Shown here: positions 10,324 through 22,213 of the stretch, piece by piece
How the letters are laid out: every line of letters starts with the position of its first letter
Position numbering within the stretch: position 1 is the first letter of the stretch
Source of the DNA: Cochliopodium minus
Lineage: Eukaryota; Discosea; Himatismenida; Cochliopodiidae
DNA: 43,423 nt
Reading direction: 5' to 3'
NCBI GenBank assembly: GCA_024220525.1
Contig: JAMYWO010000310.1
Span: 1 to 43,423, forward strand
Position numbers and translations under genes: made by a program
The notes under the pieces: model-generated
What the model saw: the letters and a program-made list of their open reading frames with translations, nothing else
The model's database searches: none
What the model was told of the DNA's origin: nothing

Positions 10324-13300
10324 TTATTCTCTATTTTGTTCTATCAATTTCCAAAGGAAAAAGAACGTGATTGAAGTGATAATCAAAATAATAAATAAAG
10401 AGAAAAATTGATTTTCGTTGGTGGGAGTAGAAAGAACAAGATCCTTTCTCTGCTTGGAAAGGGAGATTTGTTTGCTGGTCCTGCTGTCATAAGAAACAGA
10501 AAGGACTTCCTTTTGTTGGGTTTGAGCATCAAAAAAAGTGATCAAACAAGAAAGAACATCAGTGTTGAAATAATTATTGACAGAAATGGAGTAGTAAGAA
10601 AGGGAATCAGAGTGTTTAGGCGATTGAACCAAACTAACTGATATTCTGTCGTTGTTGGAGGAGACTCTCAACGAAGGCTTTGCTCTCAAAATAGATACAA
10701 TGTAAGCACGATCGTCGTTGTTGAGGTGAATAGATTTAGGCTTGTCGACGATCTCAAAAGCAGCCAAAAAGTTGAAACTGAATTCCTTGTAAACGACGTA
10801 AGTCTTCTCCTTATCACTCACAGAGATTTTCAAGCGGAGTTTTTGTGGAGCTTCTTTGGATGAGATCTCGTTCAAAGACTCTTTAGGTTTGAATGGTTTG
10901 ATGATACAACTAAATGTATGATTATTATTGTCAAAAAGAGCCACCGCTTCGGCCCATTTCTTTTCCAAAATTTCGCATTCTAGTTTTAATTAAAATTGTT
11001 TTTTTAAAAAAGAAATAATAATTTTTAAAACAGTTTTAAAAGAAAATAATTACTAAATTTAACATTATGTTTTATATATTCGTCATCACGAACCAAAGAA
11101 TTTCCAGAGAGATAGAGATTGAAAGATAGTTTTTTTTCGTTGATTTTCCCATCAGGCAAAGGAATATTGCTGATAACAACATCGGAATCTATTTAAAAAA
11201 AAAATGAATAAAAAATAAATCTTAATAAAAAAAATAATAAAATTAAAATTTAAAATAAAATTAAATAAAGATTGAAATGCCTTTTTCGTTCAAAATGACG
11301 GTTTTGACTTGTTCAACAATTACATTGGTATAAGTTTTGATTGAAGAAGGATGGGTGAAGTAAACACTTCCTTTTCCAACTTGTCTAGAGTTTGCAACAC
11401 CGCTGATAGAGTCGATAGTGATAATTTCGTCAGAACTCCAAAATCCTCTCGCTTTTTTCTTGTCGCTGGATACCTCGCTTTTTGCATAAAAATTTACTGT
11501 TGCTCCAACGTGTAATACTGGTGAGGCAGGAAGGATCTTTTTTTTAACAAAAAAGTTTTTTTAAAAAAAGTTTAAAATTATTTAAAAAAAGTTTAAAATT
11601 ATTTAAAAAAAGTTTTAAAATTATTTAAAAAAAGTTTAAATTATTTAAAAAATTCAAAAAGAAAATTTAACAAAAATCATAAGTTATATAAAGTGAAGAT
11701 TTTTTGTTTTTGTTAGAATTTAATTTGCTCCATATAATTTGGATCAATTTTATATCTCAACATAAGATAATAAATTGGATCCAAATTATCCTTTTATCAT
11801 TGTAGATGTTGATTAATATTGATCCAATTATGATCATTTTTACAAATTTTCAATATTGGTTAATATAAAAAATAATTTCTTTATAAATTAAATACTAAGA
11901 ACCATTCAAATAAAAATAATTAAAATAATTAATAAAAAAATAATTAATTAAAAAATAATTAATTAAAAAATAATTAATTAAAAAATAATTAATTAAAAAA
12001 TAATTAATTAAAAAATAATTAAAAAATAATTAATTAAAAAATAATTAAATTTAAAAAATTTATTTTTAATGAAAGAATATTTACAGCATTTCCAGTTACT
12101 ACGAGCAAAAAGTGTTCGGTTGGTTGGGATTCAATGTAAGCTCTCACCACAGCCTTGCCATCTCTCAAAGCGTGGAAGGTGACCTTGTTAGATTTGAAGG
12201 AGTCAATGGAAATGACTTGATCTGAGTCGAAGTCAAAGTTAATCTTCACACCATATCTTGAAAAAAGATATGAAAAAAAAAAAAAAAAAAAATAAATAAT
12301 TAAAATAAATAAATAATTAAAAAAAAGCAAAAAATTAAAAAAATATTAATTAAAATAAATTAAAAAAAAAAAATACGAAATTAATTTTGTTATTTAATTA
12401 ATTGAATAATTACGAAGTATCGAAGACGAGACCAGTGTCGTCACGTAATATGACGGAATATTCTTGAGAACCTCCGACAGGGATGATGGGAAAGACGTTC
12501 ACGCTGTTGGTAGGGAGGAGTTGGATGGAGTGAACTTTTTTCACGATTATTTTGACAACTGCAGATTGTCCCAAGTAGCTGTCTTTCACCAACACGAATG
12601 CATCACCTTAAATAAAAAAATTGAAGAAATAAAAATTAAAGAAAAAAAATTAAAATAAAAAAAAAATTATAATAAAAAATAAAAAAAAATTGTAATAAAA
12701 TGAAAAAAAAATAAAAATTCTTCCTTATTTTTTTTTTAAAATTTTTTTATTACCTTCAGTATCATATGTTGTGACAGTACCAGAAGGATCTATGGTGATA
12801 CTGACATCCCCATCTACATCTAATCTACTGTAAGTGAGCATATCAGAGTTTTTGTTGGTGATGATTTCACCCTTGGAGTTGGGAGGGATGAGAAATTGAG
12901 AAGGGCATGGTACGACTAAAGGGGAGACGACTGTCACTCTACAAGGTTCTATTTTAATTTTTTTATTTTCTCCGCAGATGCATGAATCAATGTCCTGAAC
13001 AGTAGCTTCCAATGTGGTTACTCCCTCTAAAATAAATAAAAATGATATTAAATTTAATATTAAAATTTTTTTTTTTCTTTGTTCAATTTTATTTTATCAT
13101 ATTTAATTTTGTTTTATTATGTCATATTTGATAAATTTTTATTTTTATTTTTATTTTTTATTTTATTTTTGATAATTTTTTTATATTTTTTTTATAAAAG
13201 TCTTACCTTTGTGTGCCAAGACTCTCGTAGTAAATCCCATCACGTATAATTCGTCTCTGTAGGAAGTAGTAGCCAAAGAAGCGACAGATTTATCCATCAA

Positions 13301-16300
13301 ATCCCATTTAAAGTTGATCAAACCAAAAGAACCATAAGAAAGAGGAGTTTTGTCGTTGGAGCCAATGATGGAAAAGGAGGATTGTTGTCCAACAAGAATT
13401 TTGGCAGGACATTTGTCGATTTTGAAAGTGTCAATGTGATCAACTTCCACGAGTATTTCGTCCGATCCAAAAAACTTGTTGGAATCGCTCGTAGATTTAC
13501 AGTGTGCTCTCAAATGGGAGGTTCCTCTTCTTATTGCTTTTAAAAAAAAAAGGGGGGTTTGAAAAGAAAAATAAATTCATTCAAAAATATTGTTTTACCT
13601 TTAACTAAACCTGTTTCAGTGACGGAGAATGGGGAATTAGGAGTTGTTTCAAAAATGATTTCGCTGTTGGGAGGGCAAGGGGTCCAAGTTAACTTGTAAG
13701 AGGAGTCAGGGCAAGGCAACAAAAAGAGTTTTCTGGGGTGAAGTCTCAAAGGAGGATAAATTTGGATTCTACATTCCTCGCTCTCGATAGAGCTTCCTCC
13801 ATGTGTGATTGTTTGAAAGGACAAAGTAGCTTGGCCAACAGAAAGGGCTTTTATGGAATATTTAGATCTGACTGGGTGAATAGAATCTGTCTTGTTGTAT
13901 TTTTCGGTTGATCCGTATGGCAAGACTTCTATGTTATCGCTGTGAGAGATTTTGACGTAGATATCTTTCAGGATGTTCGCATCTTCAATAACAGAATCAA
14001 AGTTATCGTACAAAGTCAATGTGAGGATGTTTTCTTTGGAGCTTTCGAGGAGTTGAAGTTTGTTAACATCGCAAATCCCACCAAGATCGAATCTTCTGAT
14101 TTCGTTTACATACAAGAAGTTCCTGGAGGTTTGATTGATACATTTATCGATCACATTGACGAAAGCTTTCCCTGGGCGAACAGGACTAACTGAAATTTTG
14201 GAATCGTTGTAATCTATTCTGACCAATGTTCTATTGAAGGTCATTTTGTTGATGCCAGATCCACCTCTTATTTGAATGAAAAGATTATTATCTTTTTTAT
14301 TATACAAAACAGGCATTTTGGGCTCAATTCTGAGAGGAGGGATCACAATGAGTTTCAAAGTGTTTTCTATTCTGTCCAATTTCTGAATGGGAATGGAATG
14401 TCTATTGAAAACATCTGATTTGTATCCACTGATGTCCACTTGGAGAGAAAAAAGTCCCTTGAATTGTTTGTTGTATTGCAATGAATTTTCAGTTGAATCG
14501 ATAGGGATAAAAGAAACAGAAGGGGAATCTAATCTCCAATGGATATCTAAAGAATCGAAAGAATCAAAAACATTTCCTTCATTATCCACAACAGAAATTA
14601 TGTATGAGGCTTTTTCATCTCTGGTGATTTGATAGGAGGTTTCGTAGACTTGATCATTTTGATTGATCAAAATAGGGAGAGAAGGAAGAGAAGTGATGTA
14701 CTTGGGGCATTCAGATGGGAAATGACTATCTTGTGTAAGATTTGTGTAGATGATCAATCTAGTTGGAGGATTGCATCTGAACAAAAACTTTGTTTGAGAA
14801 CCACCACAAACATCATCAGAACCAACGAATACTTCAACAATTTGTTTGTGGTAATCCAAGCAAGTGAGAAACAAATTCTTCCCAGTTTCATCCACAGAAA
14901 TCTTAAGTTTTTTGGTGTTGTATTGCAATTTGTTGAAGAAAGGTCTGTCTTTGACCAAAGGAGGACCACCAATAAAGTTGACTTTGTAAGTAGATCCCAA
15001 AGGCAAATCAACATGTCCCTTTAAGTTTGAAACTTGTACATCTTCAAATACAGTGACGTAGATGCTTTGTTTGATAGATCCAAGTTGAACAGAAATATGG
15101 GTGGTGCCTGGTACTCTGGAGTTAATCCAAACAGAGGTACAGCTGGAGTTGGCAGTTGTTCTTTTGAGACTGGGATCTTGAACAACAGAGAGAATATCAG
15201 TGTTCCCTATGTTCCATTTGAAAGGAAGATCTTCACAAACAGTAAAATAAGCACCATGAGCAGCTTGCAAAGTTATGGGTACTTCAAAAACACAGCCCAA
15301 ACGTATTTCGTATTTTTCAACAAGAAATTTGATATAAGAAGGAGGAGAAACAACAATAGTGGAGCTACAGTTGTTAGAAAAGTCATTTGCATCGACTGTT
15401 TGAACTGCAACTGTACCTGTGTTCAAAGTCACCAATTTGTTTTGGTTTGCGATTCCCAAAACTTCGTTGTTCTTTGGTAAAACAGACCAAAGGTAATTTC
15501 CAGAACCTCCCTTTGCTCTCATGTCATAGTGTTGTACTGATACGAGATTTTCTTGGAAAAGTATAGGAATATTAATTTCCTTTTTGCAAGTTACTGGGTT
15601 TACTATGGTAACATCTAATGTGGCACTGAGAGGTGTTTTGAGGATTATCTTCTCATTAGTTACCAAATTCTTTTAAAAATTTTAAATGAAATAAATAAAT
15701 TTTATCTCAAAAATTTTTACATTTATTTCAGACAATCTTGATCTCAAAGTGGGTTGTGCAAGATGATTAACTTGAAGAACAACTGTTTTGAAGTTTGCGG
15801 AATGTTGTTTTAACTTGAAAATTTCCTTGTCAAACTCGAATTCGAAATTCATTTGAGACATGTCCCAAATTCTGTTACTTTCAGCATCCCTCACAACAGA
15901 AGAAATGGTGTATTGCCTTCCTACAACAAAATATTTATTGTCATTTTTTTCTTTTAATTCCAAGCTTGTAGGTTCAACCACATTAATGAAATTAGAAGCA
16001 AAATTTCCTTTCATATCACTGTAAAGTAAAAGAGTAATTATCAAATATTAATTTATATTTAAGATTAAAATACCGATAAGAAACAGTGATGGTGGTTTCT
16101 CCAATTTGATTACACTTTACAAGCCCAGTTTGATCATATGATACGATGCTATTATCAGATACAGACCAGATAAATTTCTGATTAGGCATTTGCACCTGCT
16201 CGATATTTTCATTGCTTGAAACATTCAATCCAAATTGAATGATGGTCCCCACAACAACGAAGAGATTATGGCTTGGATCCAATTTCAATGGATAATGAAC

Positions 16301-17103
16301 TGAAATATCTACTGTGGAGGATATTTTGCTTGTTATATATTTTTTATCGATCAAATTGGCGGTTATCTTTGTGATTCCTATTTCGAGCGCTTTTATCAAA
16401 ATCTTTGTTGAATGTGCTCCTTTATTTTCAATGGAGGAGAGTTTTTCAGGCAATTTGAAATTAGAATCTTTAAATGAAATCACTTTCAAGATATCATTGG
16501 ACTCTATATCCCATTTAGATTCTAATCCCTCCAATGTTGAAAATTTATTTCCTTCGGAATCAAAAGCATCCAAGTAGATTATTTCTATATCATCTTTGAA
16601 TAGTGTTCTTGTTACTGTTTCAATCTGTATATTATCAATTAAATCTATAAATACTTCACATCTATACACTTTGCTTGAATCTTATTTTTGTGATTAGAAA
16701 TAATATTTTTTATTTAATTTTTGGCCAATAATTTTACATTCATCTTGCTCGGTTGCTGTGATCCAGATCGATTTTCTTTTTGTCAATCTTTCTGCATATG
16801 CTGTTGTGGAAACTATACAAGATTTTGAGCATTTATTATTTGATTCAGGTTTGACAGTTATAAAGATTTCATCACTCGATTCCCTTTTTTATTATATATA
16901 ACCGTTATATTTCTTATTCAATAATAAATAGCAAACCATTTGAAACATGCATCATCATCAACCATAATTTTGCTTGATAAGATAGTTGAACTGATAGGGA
17001 ATAAAAGTTTGGGAACATTTAATTTCGATTCTATCTGATTAAAAGATATAAAAAGCAAAATAATGAATAGAAAAGCTTTCATATTCTTTATAATATGATT
17101 CAA
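10324..17103 (-). CDS. NUP210: Nuclear pore membrane glycoprotein gp210 homologue
   Basis: A pore-membrane protein with a large lumenal domain made of repeated Ig-like (BIG2-type) modules, one C-terminal TM helix and a short cytosolic tail. The start is ATG 17103, or 17082 directly before a good signal peptide (MKAFLFIILLFISFNQIES). The mature N-terminus KLNVPKLLFPIS matches the gp210 LNVPKVLLPF motif. YRCEVFIDLIDNIQI and AFDSEGNKFSTLEGLESKW match the first conserved lumenal blocks. Exon 15666-13540 alone codes about 700 residues. The last exon has TM segment FFSLFIILIITSITFFFLW and tail KLIEQNRE. I estimate about 1,700-1,900 residues over about ten exons, the usual family size. It is head-to-head with OSGEPL1. 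Confidence 0.92.
11540..11660 (+). repeat. Tandem ~23-bp repeat in long NUP210 intron
   Basis: About four units of AGTTTAAAATTATTTAAAAAA with small length differences lie inside the intron 11537-12084. Confidence 0.85.
11734..11789. repeat. Imperfect 24-bp inverted repeat in NUP210 intron
   Basis: The left arm 11734-11757 begins ATAATTTGGATC; the right arm 11765-11789 is its near-perfect reverse complement, with a 7-nt loop (CAACATA). Confidence 0.8.
11930..12050 (+). repeat. Tandem 15-bp repeat TTAATTAAAAAATAA
   Basis: About seven copies sit in the same intron, next to the exon that ends at 12085. Units are nearly identical and each contains the palindrome TTAATTAA. Confidence 0.9.
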
Positions 17104-17140
17104 TTTTTTTTTTTATTTTTGAGAAAATAAAAAAAAAAAA
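17104..17140. promoter_or_regulatory. 37-bp divergent promoter, NUP210/OSGEPL1
   Basis: Only 37 bp, almost all A and T, separates the outermost possible NUP210 ATG (complement, 17103) from the OSGEPL1 ATG (17141); the gap is 58 bp if NUP210 starts at 17082. Both transcripts must start within or near this spacer. That this is a shared promoter is inferred from distance. Confidence 0.55.
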
Positions 17141-18367
17141 ATGAAAATTAAAGAATTTTTCAAAAAGATAAAAGCATTTTCTTCTCCCTTATTCAATTCC
17201 CACAAAAATATTGTAGTGATGGGGATTGAAACAAGTTGTGATGATACATGTTGTGCAATAGTGAATGATAAAAAAGAAATCGAAGGAGAATATATAAGCA
17301 GTCAAATACATTTGCATAAAAAATATGGAGGGATATATCCAGTTGAAGCGAAAAGAGCACATATGGAGCATATTGATATAGCAGTAGAAGAAACATTGAA
17401 GCAAAGTGGAAGAAAATTAAAAGATTTGAGTGCAATAGCAGTTACAAGGGGACCAGGTCTCGCGATGAGTTTGATAATTGGATTTGAAAAAGCAAAGAAA
17501 TTGGCGATCGAAAATAATATCCCATTTATCGCAATAAATCATTTGGAAGCACATTGCTTGATGGCTCAGTTATCAATTGAAGAAATAAAATATCCATACT
17601 TGGTTTTGTTGGTGAGTGGTGGACATACCCAAATATTGATATGTGAAGAAGTTGGGAAATATTTTCAGTTGGGTGGATGTAATGATGATGCTTTGGGGGA
17701 GGCATTCGATAAAGTATTGAGATTGTTGGAAAGAGGATATCAAACAGGAGAACTAGATAATAATAATTATACGGAGATAGAATTAATAGAAGGCGCAAAG
17801 AATATGCATTCAGGAGAAATTCTAGAGAAGTTGGCTTTTAAAGGTAATCCTACCAAGTATGCATTTCCGGAACCTTTGTTGAGAGTCAATAATTGCGAGT
17901 TTTCCTACTCTGGTATCAAAGCTGCTGTAAAAAGAACTGTTAAGAATATTATCTCACAACAAGGTAGACCTCTAGACTTCGAGCAAGTCTGTGATATTGC
18001 AGCATCCTTTCAGATGATTGCCTTTCAGCATGTCATTTCGAGAATTAAAATCTCTATCAATTGGGTATCCAAAAATGCAAAAATTCCATGCAGAACACTG
18101 GTTGTCAGTGGTGGTGTTGCAAGAAATCTTGTTCTTAGAGAGAGCCTTGAAAATCTCATCAAAAGCAATTATCCGACTTGGAAAATCTTTTTTCCTCCTC
18201 TTCGCTTTTGCACAGATAATGGTGTGATGGTGGCATGGAATGGAGTGGAAAAATTCAAACTTAAGAGATTTGACGATCCAAAATCATTGGATATCTTAGC
18301 TAGATGGCCTTTAGACCAAGGATTTGATTCAACAACTATATTCCCTCTCAATATTAAGAAAAAATAA
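17141..18367 (+). CDS. OSGEPL1: Mitochondrial t6A synthase subunit OSGEPL1/Qri7
   Basis: TsaD/Kae1/Qri7-family protein that transfers the threonylcarbamoyl group to A37 of ANN-decoding tRNAs. 408 residues in one uninterrupted exon. A basic N-terminus (MKIKEFFKKIKAFSSPLF) looks like a mitochondrial presequence, after which MGIETSCDDTCCAIV begins the ASKHA fold. The metal-binding HxxxH is in INHLEAH (about residues 131-137); LLVSGGHTQI and the late CTDNGVMVAW (about 355-364, with the metal-ligand Asp) are intact. ETSCDDTC and the presequence favour the mitochondrial/bacterial TsaD type over cytosolic Kae1. It is unusual here in having no intron. Convergent with bL21m (67 bp). Confidence 0.93.
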   Translation: MKIKEFFKKIKAFSSPLFNSHKNIVVMGIETSCDDTCCAIVNDKKEIEGEYISSQIHLHKKYGGIYPVEAKRAHMEHIDIAVEETLKQSGRKLKDLSAIAVTRGPGLAMSLIIGFEKAKKLAIENNIPFIAINHLEAHCLMAQLSIEEIKYPYLVLLVSGGHTQILICEEVGKYFQLGGCNDDALGEAFDKVLRLLERGYQTGELDNNNYTEIELIEGAKNMHSGEILEKLAFKGNPTKYAFPEPLLRVNNCEFSYSGIKAAVKRTVKNIISQQGRPLDFEQVCDIAASFQMIAFQHVISRIKISINWVSKNAKIPCRTLVVSGGVARNLVLRESLENLIKSNYPTWKIFFPPLRFCTDNGVMVAWNGVEKFKLKRFDDPKSLDILARWPLDQGFDSTTIFPLNIKKK

Positions 18368-18434
18368 GAAATGTATCCAAATTTATATTTTGTATGTGTT
18401 TGTTATAAAGAATAATTATTTATTAAAGAATTTT

Positions 18435-19149
18435 TTAGTTCTTGAAGAGATCTTCAGTATATGATATCTCCTTAATTCTCAAAGTTGTAATTTCTGCTCT
18501 AAATCCTTTATGTCTTTTATATCCTTTTCTTCTTCTTTTTTTGAAGACAATCACTTTTTGTGCTTTTGTTTGTTCTTCTACTTGTGCCTTTACAACGATT
18601 TGATTCAAGAGAGGTCTTCCAATTGCTGTCAAATCTTTGGTTCCCATAAGTAATACCTTATTGAGGATGATTTCATCAGAGACATCACATCCCATCAATT
18701 TATTCACAATTATTGTGTCTCCTGTTGTCACTTTATATTGTTTTCCTCCTACTTGGACAACTACAAATCCATCTTCAATTGTTCCAAATTTAGGAAGATT
18801 TCCCCCTTGAAATGATTCTTTATGAACTGTCACTTTATCTTTATCACCATATTCATGTCTAAATATCAATGAATTGTTTTCTATTATCTTTGTTGGGAAT
18901 TCTATATTGGAACTTGGGTAATATCTCAAATATGGAGCTTTTGGTAATTCTATGGCATTCTCTATTTTATCAGTGGTTGTACAATATGAAAATTTATCTA
19001 AGAGATTTATTATATTAATTTATAAAGAAAATTTATTTTTTTTATAAAAACCAAGAATTCTTACATAGATTTGGGAGGAAAGATGGTGATGATTTTTTGA
19101 ACAATTTATTTACCCCAATAGTTTTTGGGAAAAATTTTTTGAGCTTCAT
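18435..19149 (-). CDS. MRPL21: Mitochondrial large-subunit ribosomal protein bL21m
   Basis: Two exons: 19149-19065 and 18997-18435, spliced inside a Tyr codon by a 67-nt GT-AG intron. The joined N-terminus (MKLKKFFPKTIGVNKLFKKS, then FSYCTTT) is basic, hydroxylated and free of acidic residues, as expected of a mitochondrial presequence. The bL21 domain follows: FVVVQVGGKQYKVTTGDTI, NKVLLMGTKDLTAIGRPLL, and the rRNA-binding FKKRRRKGYKRHKGFRAE with ITTLRIKEI close to the C-terminus. In bacteria L21 binds 23S rRNA near the exit side. About 215 residues. Confidence 0.92.
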
Positions 19150-19204
19150 TATCAATTTTTTTTTTAAAATCATTTATTTTCTGTTAAAAAAAAAAAGGAA
19201 GAAT

Positions 19205-19447
19205 ATGCAACAAGTTGATTTCAATATATCCACATCAAACTACAATGAAGGATTTTTCCTTAAAAAGATTTACGTCAAAAAAGGAAAAATTGCCAAATAT
19301 CAAAAATTCTTCAAATTGGAATTCAAAGATAGACCTGAACTAAAAATTAAAATCAAATTCGATTTGAAGGATACCCAAAACAAATTGATAGAAGAAGCAG
19401 AAATTGTAGAATTAAATATGAAGGAGGGAGATAATATTCCTATGTAA
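19205..19447 (+). CDS. Small hypothetical protein, 80 aa
   Basis: A short intronless frame, MQQVDFNISTSNYNEGFFLK to stop 19445-19447. An in-frame ATG exists at 19097, but it lies antisense within exon 1 of bL21m and adds only Phe-rich low-complexity sequence, so 19205 is preferred. The product is charged, alternates Lys and hydrophobic residues (ELKIKIKFDLKD) and has a predicted beta-rich look. No family recognised. It stands head-to-head with bL21m over 55 bp. Confidence 0.5.
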   Translation: MQQVDFNISTSNYNEGFFLKKIYVKKGKIAKYQKFFKLEFKDRPELKIKIKFDLKDTQNKLIEEAEIVELNMKEGDNIPM

Positions 19448-19649
19448 TAAAAATTTACCAAGATTTATTTTATTTGTTTCTCATATTATGAAAAATAAGA
19501 GGTACCACTTTAACATTGGCAAAATTGAAATATTGTAAGCATTCGATAGTATTTGAAGAATTTTGTACATCATGCAATAAATTTATCCAGTAAATATTTC
19601 ATTTTTAATTTCTCAATTATTCGCATTCCAATAATCCATTAATTGATAA

Positions 19650-21639
19650 ATGAAAAGATCAATCGATAAAAACAAAATGGTTCAGATATTGCAAAACAAT
19701 CATAAAGTGCTCGTGACACATGAAGTGGCGAAAGACCACGAGAAGAAAGATCTCACCAGATTATACACGCAAAAAAAATTGGCGCTGGTTTTGGATTTGG
19801 ACAAGACATTAATACATGCAGGAGAACATCATACCTTTATTAAAAAATTTCCTCAATACATTTCGATTGTAGAAGAAGCAAAAGATGTGGTAAAAGATTG
19901 GCACACTATTGGTGTTGGACGTGAAAAGTTATTCATCAAATTGAGGCCTCACTTGGAAGAGTTCCTTGAGAAAGCATCCAAAATATTTGAGTTGCACGTT
20001 TACACACACGGAACAAGAAATTATGCCGAGGAAATCATAAAGTTGATTGATAAAAACAAAAAGTATTTTCATCATAGAGTCACAACCGCCAACGAAAATT
20101 TTTTGGGACAAAAAAAGTGTAAATATTTTTTCATTTTTTTTTTCTTGTTTGTTCGATTGATTGTTTGCTTTGGGTAGTGAGTTCTACAAAAACTTTGAAA
20201 AAGATTTTTCCTTATTCTGACCACATGATCCTTGTTTTGGACGACAATCAAAATGTGTGGCCTGATTGTGGTAATCTCATCAGAATTTATCCATGTAAAA
20301 AAAAAAATTTCCTTTGATTCGAGAAAATTTTAAACAAACTGACATTTTATAGTCAGTTTTTGGAAAGAAGTCGAAAAGATATTTCCTCGAGAAGTTACAT
20401 TAGACAATATTATGATCAGGAAAAGTCTGGAAGACACAGATTTGATCAATATTTATGACATGCTCGAAAAAATGCACAAGACCTTCTACTCTTCCCTTGA
20501 ACCCCTAAAAGAAAACATCATCTTCAAGTTTGAAGAGGAAAGGTTGGGGTTTTTCAAAGGGATGAAATTTGTTTTCTCCTCCCTCATTCCCAAGAACCAA
20601 CCAAATGATCATTCTATCTTTTGGAAGCTTTCTCGAATTTTTGGTGCACAATGTGCTACGGAAGTGGATGAGGAGGGTGTTACTCATGTCATCTCCCAAA
20701 ATAAGGACACTGTAAAAACTCAGCAAGCAAATAAGTTGAACCAAGAAGGGAAGAATCTTTTTATTCTTAATCCTTGCTGGTTTTTCGACTCTATCATTCA
20801 CTGGTAATTAATTTTTTTTGAACATTAAAATATTTTTATTCAATTTTGTTCAAAAAAATTAAATTCTTTGATGAATAGGAAAAAAGTACCAGAAGAAAAT
20901 TATGTTATGGCAGAAAATCATCCTATGTTGAGTGAAAGAGATGTTTCTCATTTGTATGAGGTCTCTCACTTTTACTCTAAAGTTGAAAGAGCGAATCAAC
21001 TCTTTAGATCTAACAGTGTTGTTGATGAGTCAGAGAGTAGTGAAAGTGAGGGAAAAGAAGAAGTGGGTGAGGATGACGATGACAATGATGAGGGTGAATT
21101 CGAATTTGAGTTTTTTCAAAATGAAAACGAAAATAACATTGAAGACAATAATATCAAAATCAGAAATAATCTCTCTGAAAATCACTTAAATGAAAACAAA
21201 ATTGACAATAATGGTAGAAATAATCTTACAAATAATAATAACAATAACAAAATATTTGAAAAAGATCACTCTAATGATGATGAAGAAGAGGAAGAAGAGG
21301 ACGATCTCGATTTTCTCAATGAAATTGAAAATGCTTTTGAGGATGGTGTTAACGTAGATTTGCAACCGAATGTTGGAGATGTAGTTAAGTTCACACCCAA
21401 TCCTGTGGACGTTAACATTCAAATAAAAGAAAGTGTAAACAACAAAATTGATTTCATTTATTTTTTTGAAACTTACTTTTTTGAAATAGAGGAAAATAGA
21501 TTGCATCACTTCACCTGTTAAAGAGTCCCCCCATAAAAGACCAAATACCAAAGATTTGACCAACAACAAACTCAACGACGAAAAAAAAAGTTCCATTTTT
21601 GATGATATCGTTTCTCCTACTAATTTGGATAAATATTAG
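19650..21639 (+). CDS. FCP1: RNA polymerase II CTD phosphatase FCP1
   Basis: FCP1 removes Ser phosphates from the Pol II C-terminal domain so that polymerase can be recycled. Five exons: from 19650 to a donor at about 20118, a short exon starting at 20178, one starting at about 20354, one starting at 20879, and a last exon of about 35 codons ending in TAG 21637-21639. The HAD catalytic motif is LVLDLDKTLIHA (DxDxT). It is followed by FIKLRPHLEEFLEKASKIFE and VYTHGTRNYAEEI, and the second acidic motif by MILVLDDNQNVWPD. A BRCT domain follows (GMKFVFSSLIP to CWFFDSIIHW), then VPEENYVM as in known FCP1 proteins. The C-terminal part is Asp/Glu- and Asn-rich, as in the acidic tails of fungal and animal FCP1. 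Confidence 0.93.
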
Positions 21640-22213
21640 ATTATAACAATGATACAATGGTGGGTGTGAATAAAGACTATGCCATATTTTATTCTTATTG
21701 TACTATGAATTTTATTAAATAAAAAAATGATCTTTGATTTGATCTTGATTCAATTTTAAAAATAAAATAAAATGTTTTCTTTAATTAACTTTCGGATAAT
21801 CAACATTGCTCCAATTAGGGATTCATTTCTAAAAAGTACTTATTTTATTTTGAAAATTTTGAGATTTTCTCCAAAAGTTATTTAATTTAGGGCTTTCTGT
21901 CATTTGAATATTTTCTTTCATTTTTACTGCAATGACAATTTTTAAGAACAATATAAGAAAATTAAAAAAAAAAAAAATTATTTTTTTTGCTTTATTTAAA
22001 TAGGACTTATTGTTGAATTCTTCCACTTTTAGACAATAAAATACAAAGATATTTGATATTTACGGCATTTTTATCAAAATATTCACTTATGAATGAAAAA
22101 ATTTACTTTTGTGAGAAAAATAAAAAAAAAAAAATTAAAAAAATTTTATAAATCATCCCCTTATTTAAAAAAAAGAAGACTGAAAGATCTCAAGTATAAT
22201 ACAAAATTAAAAA
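21640..22213. other. Intergenic, no gene seen
   Basis: About 570 bp of very AT-rich sequence between FCP1 and the next gene. No conserved frame, tRNA or clear repeat found. Confidence 0.6.

Noticed and set aside
13942-15480. Several plus-strand frames of 80-150 codons
   Set aside because: They lie opposite the 708-codon NUP210 exon, which has clear family motifs.
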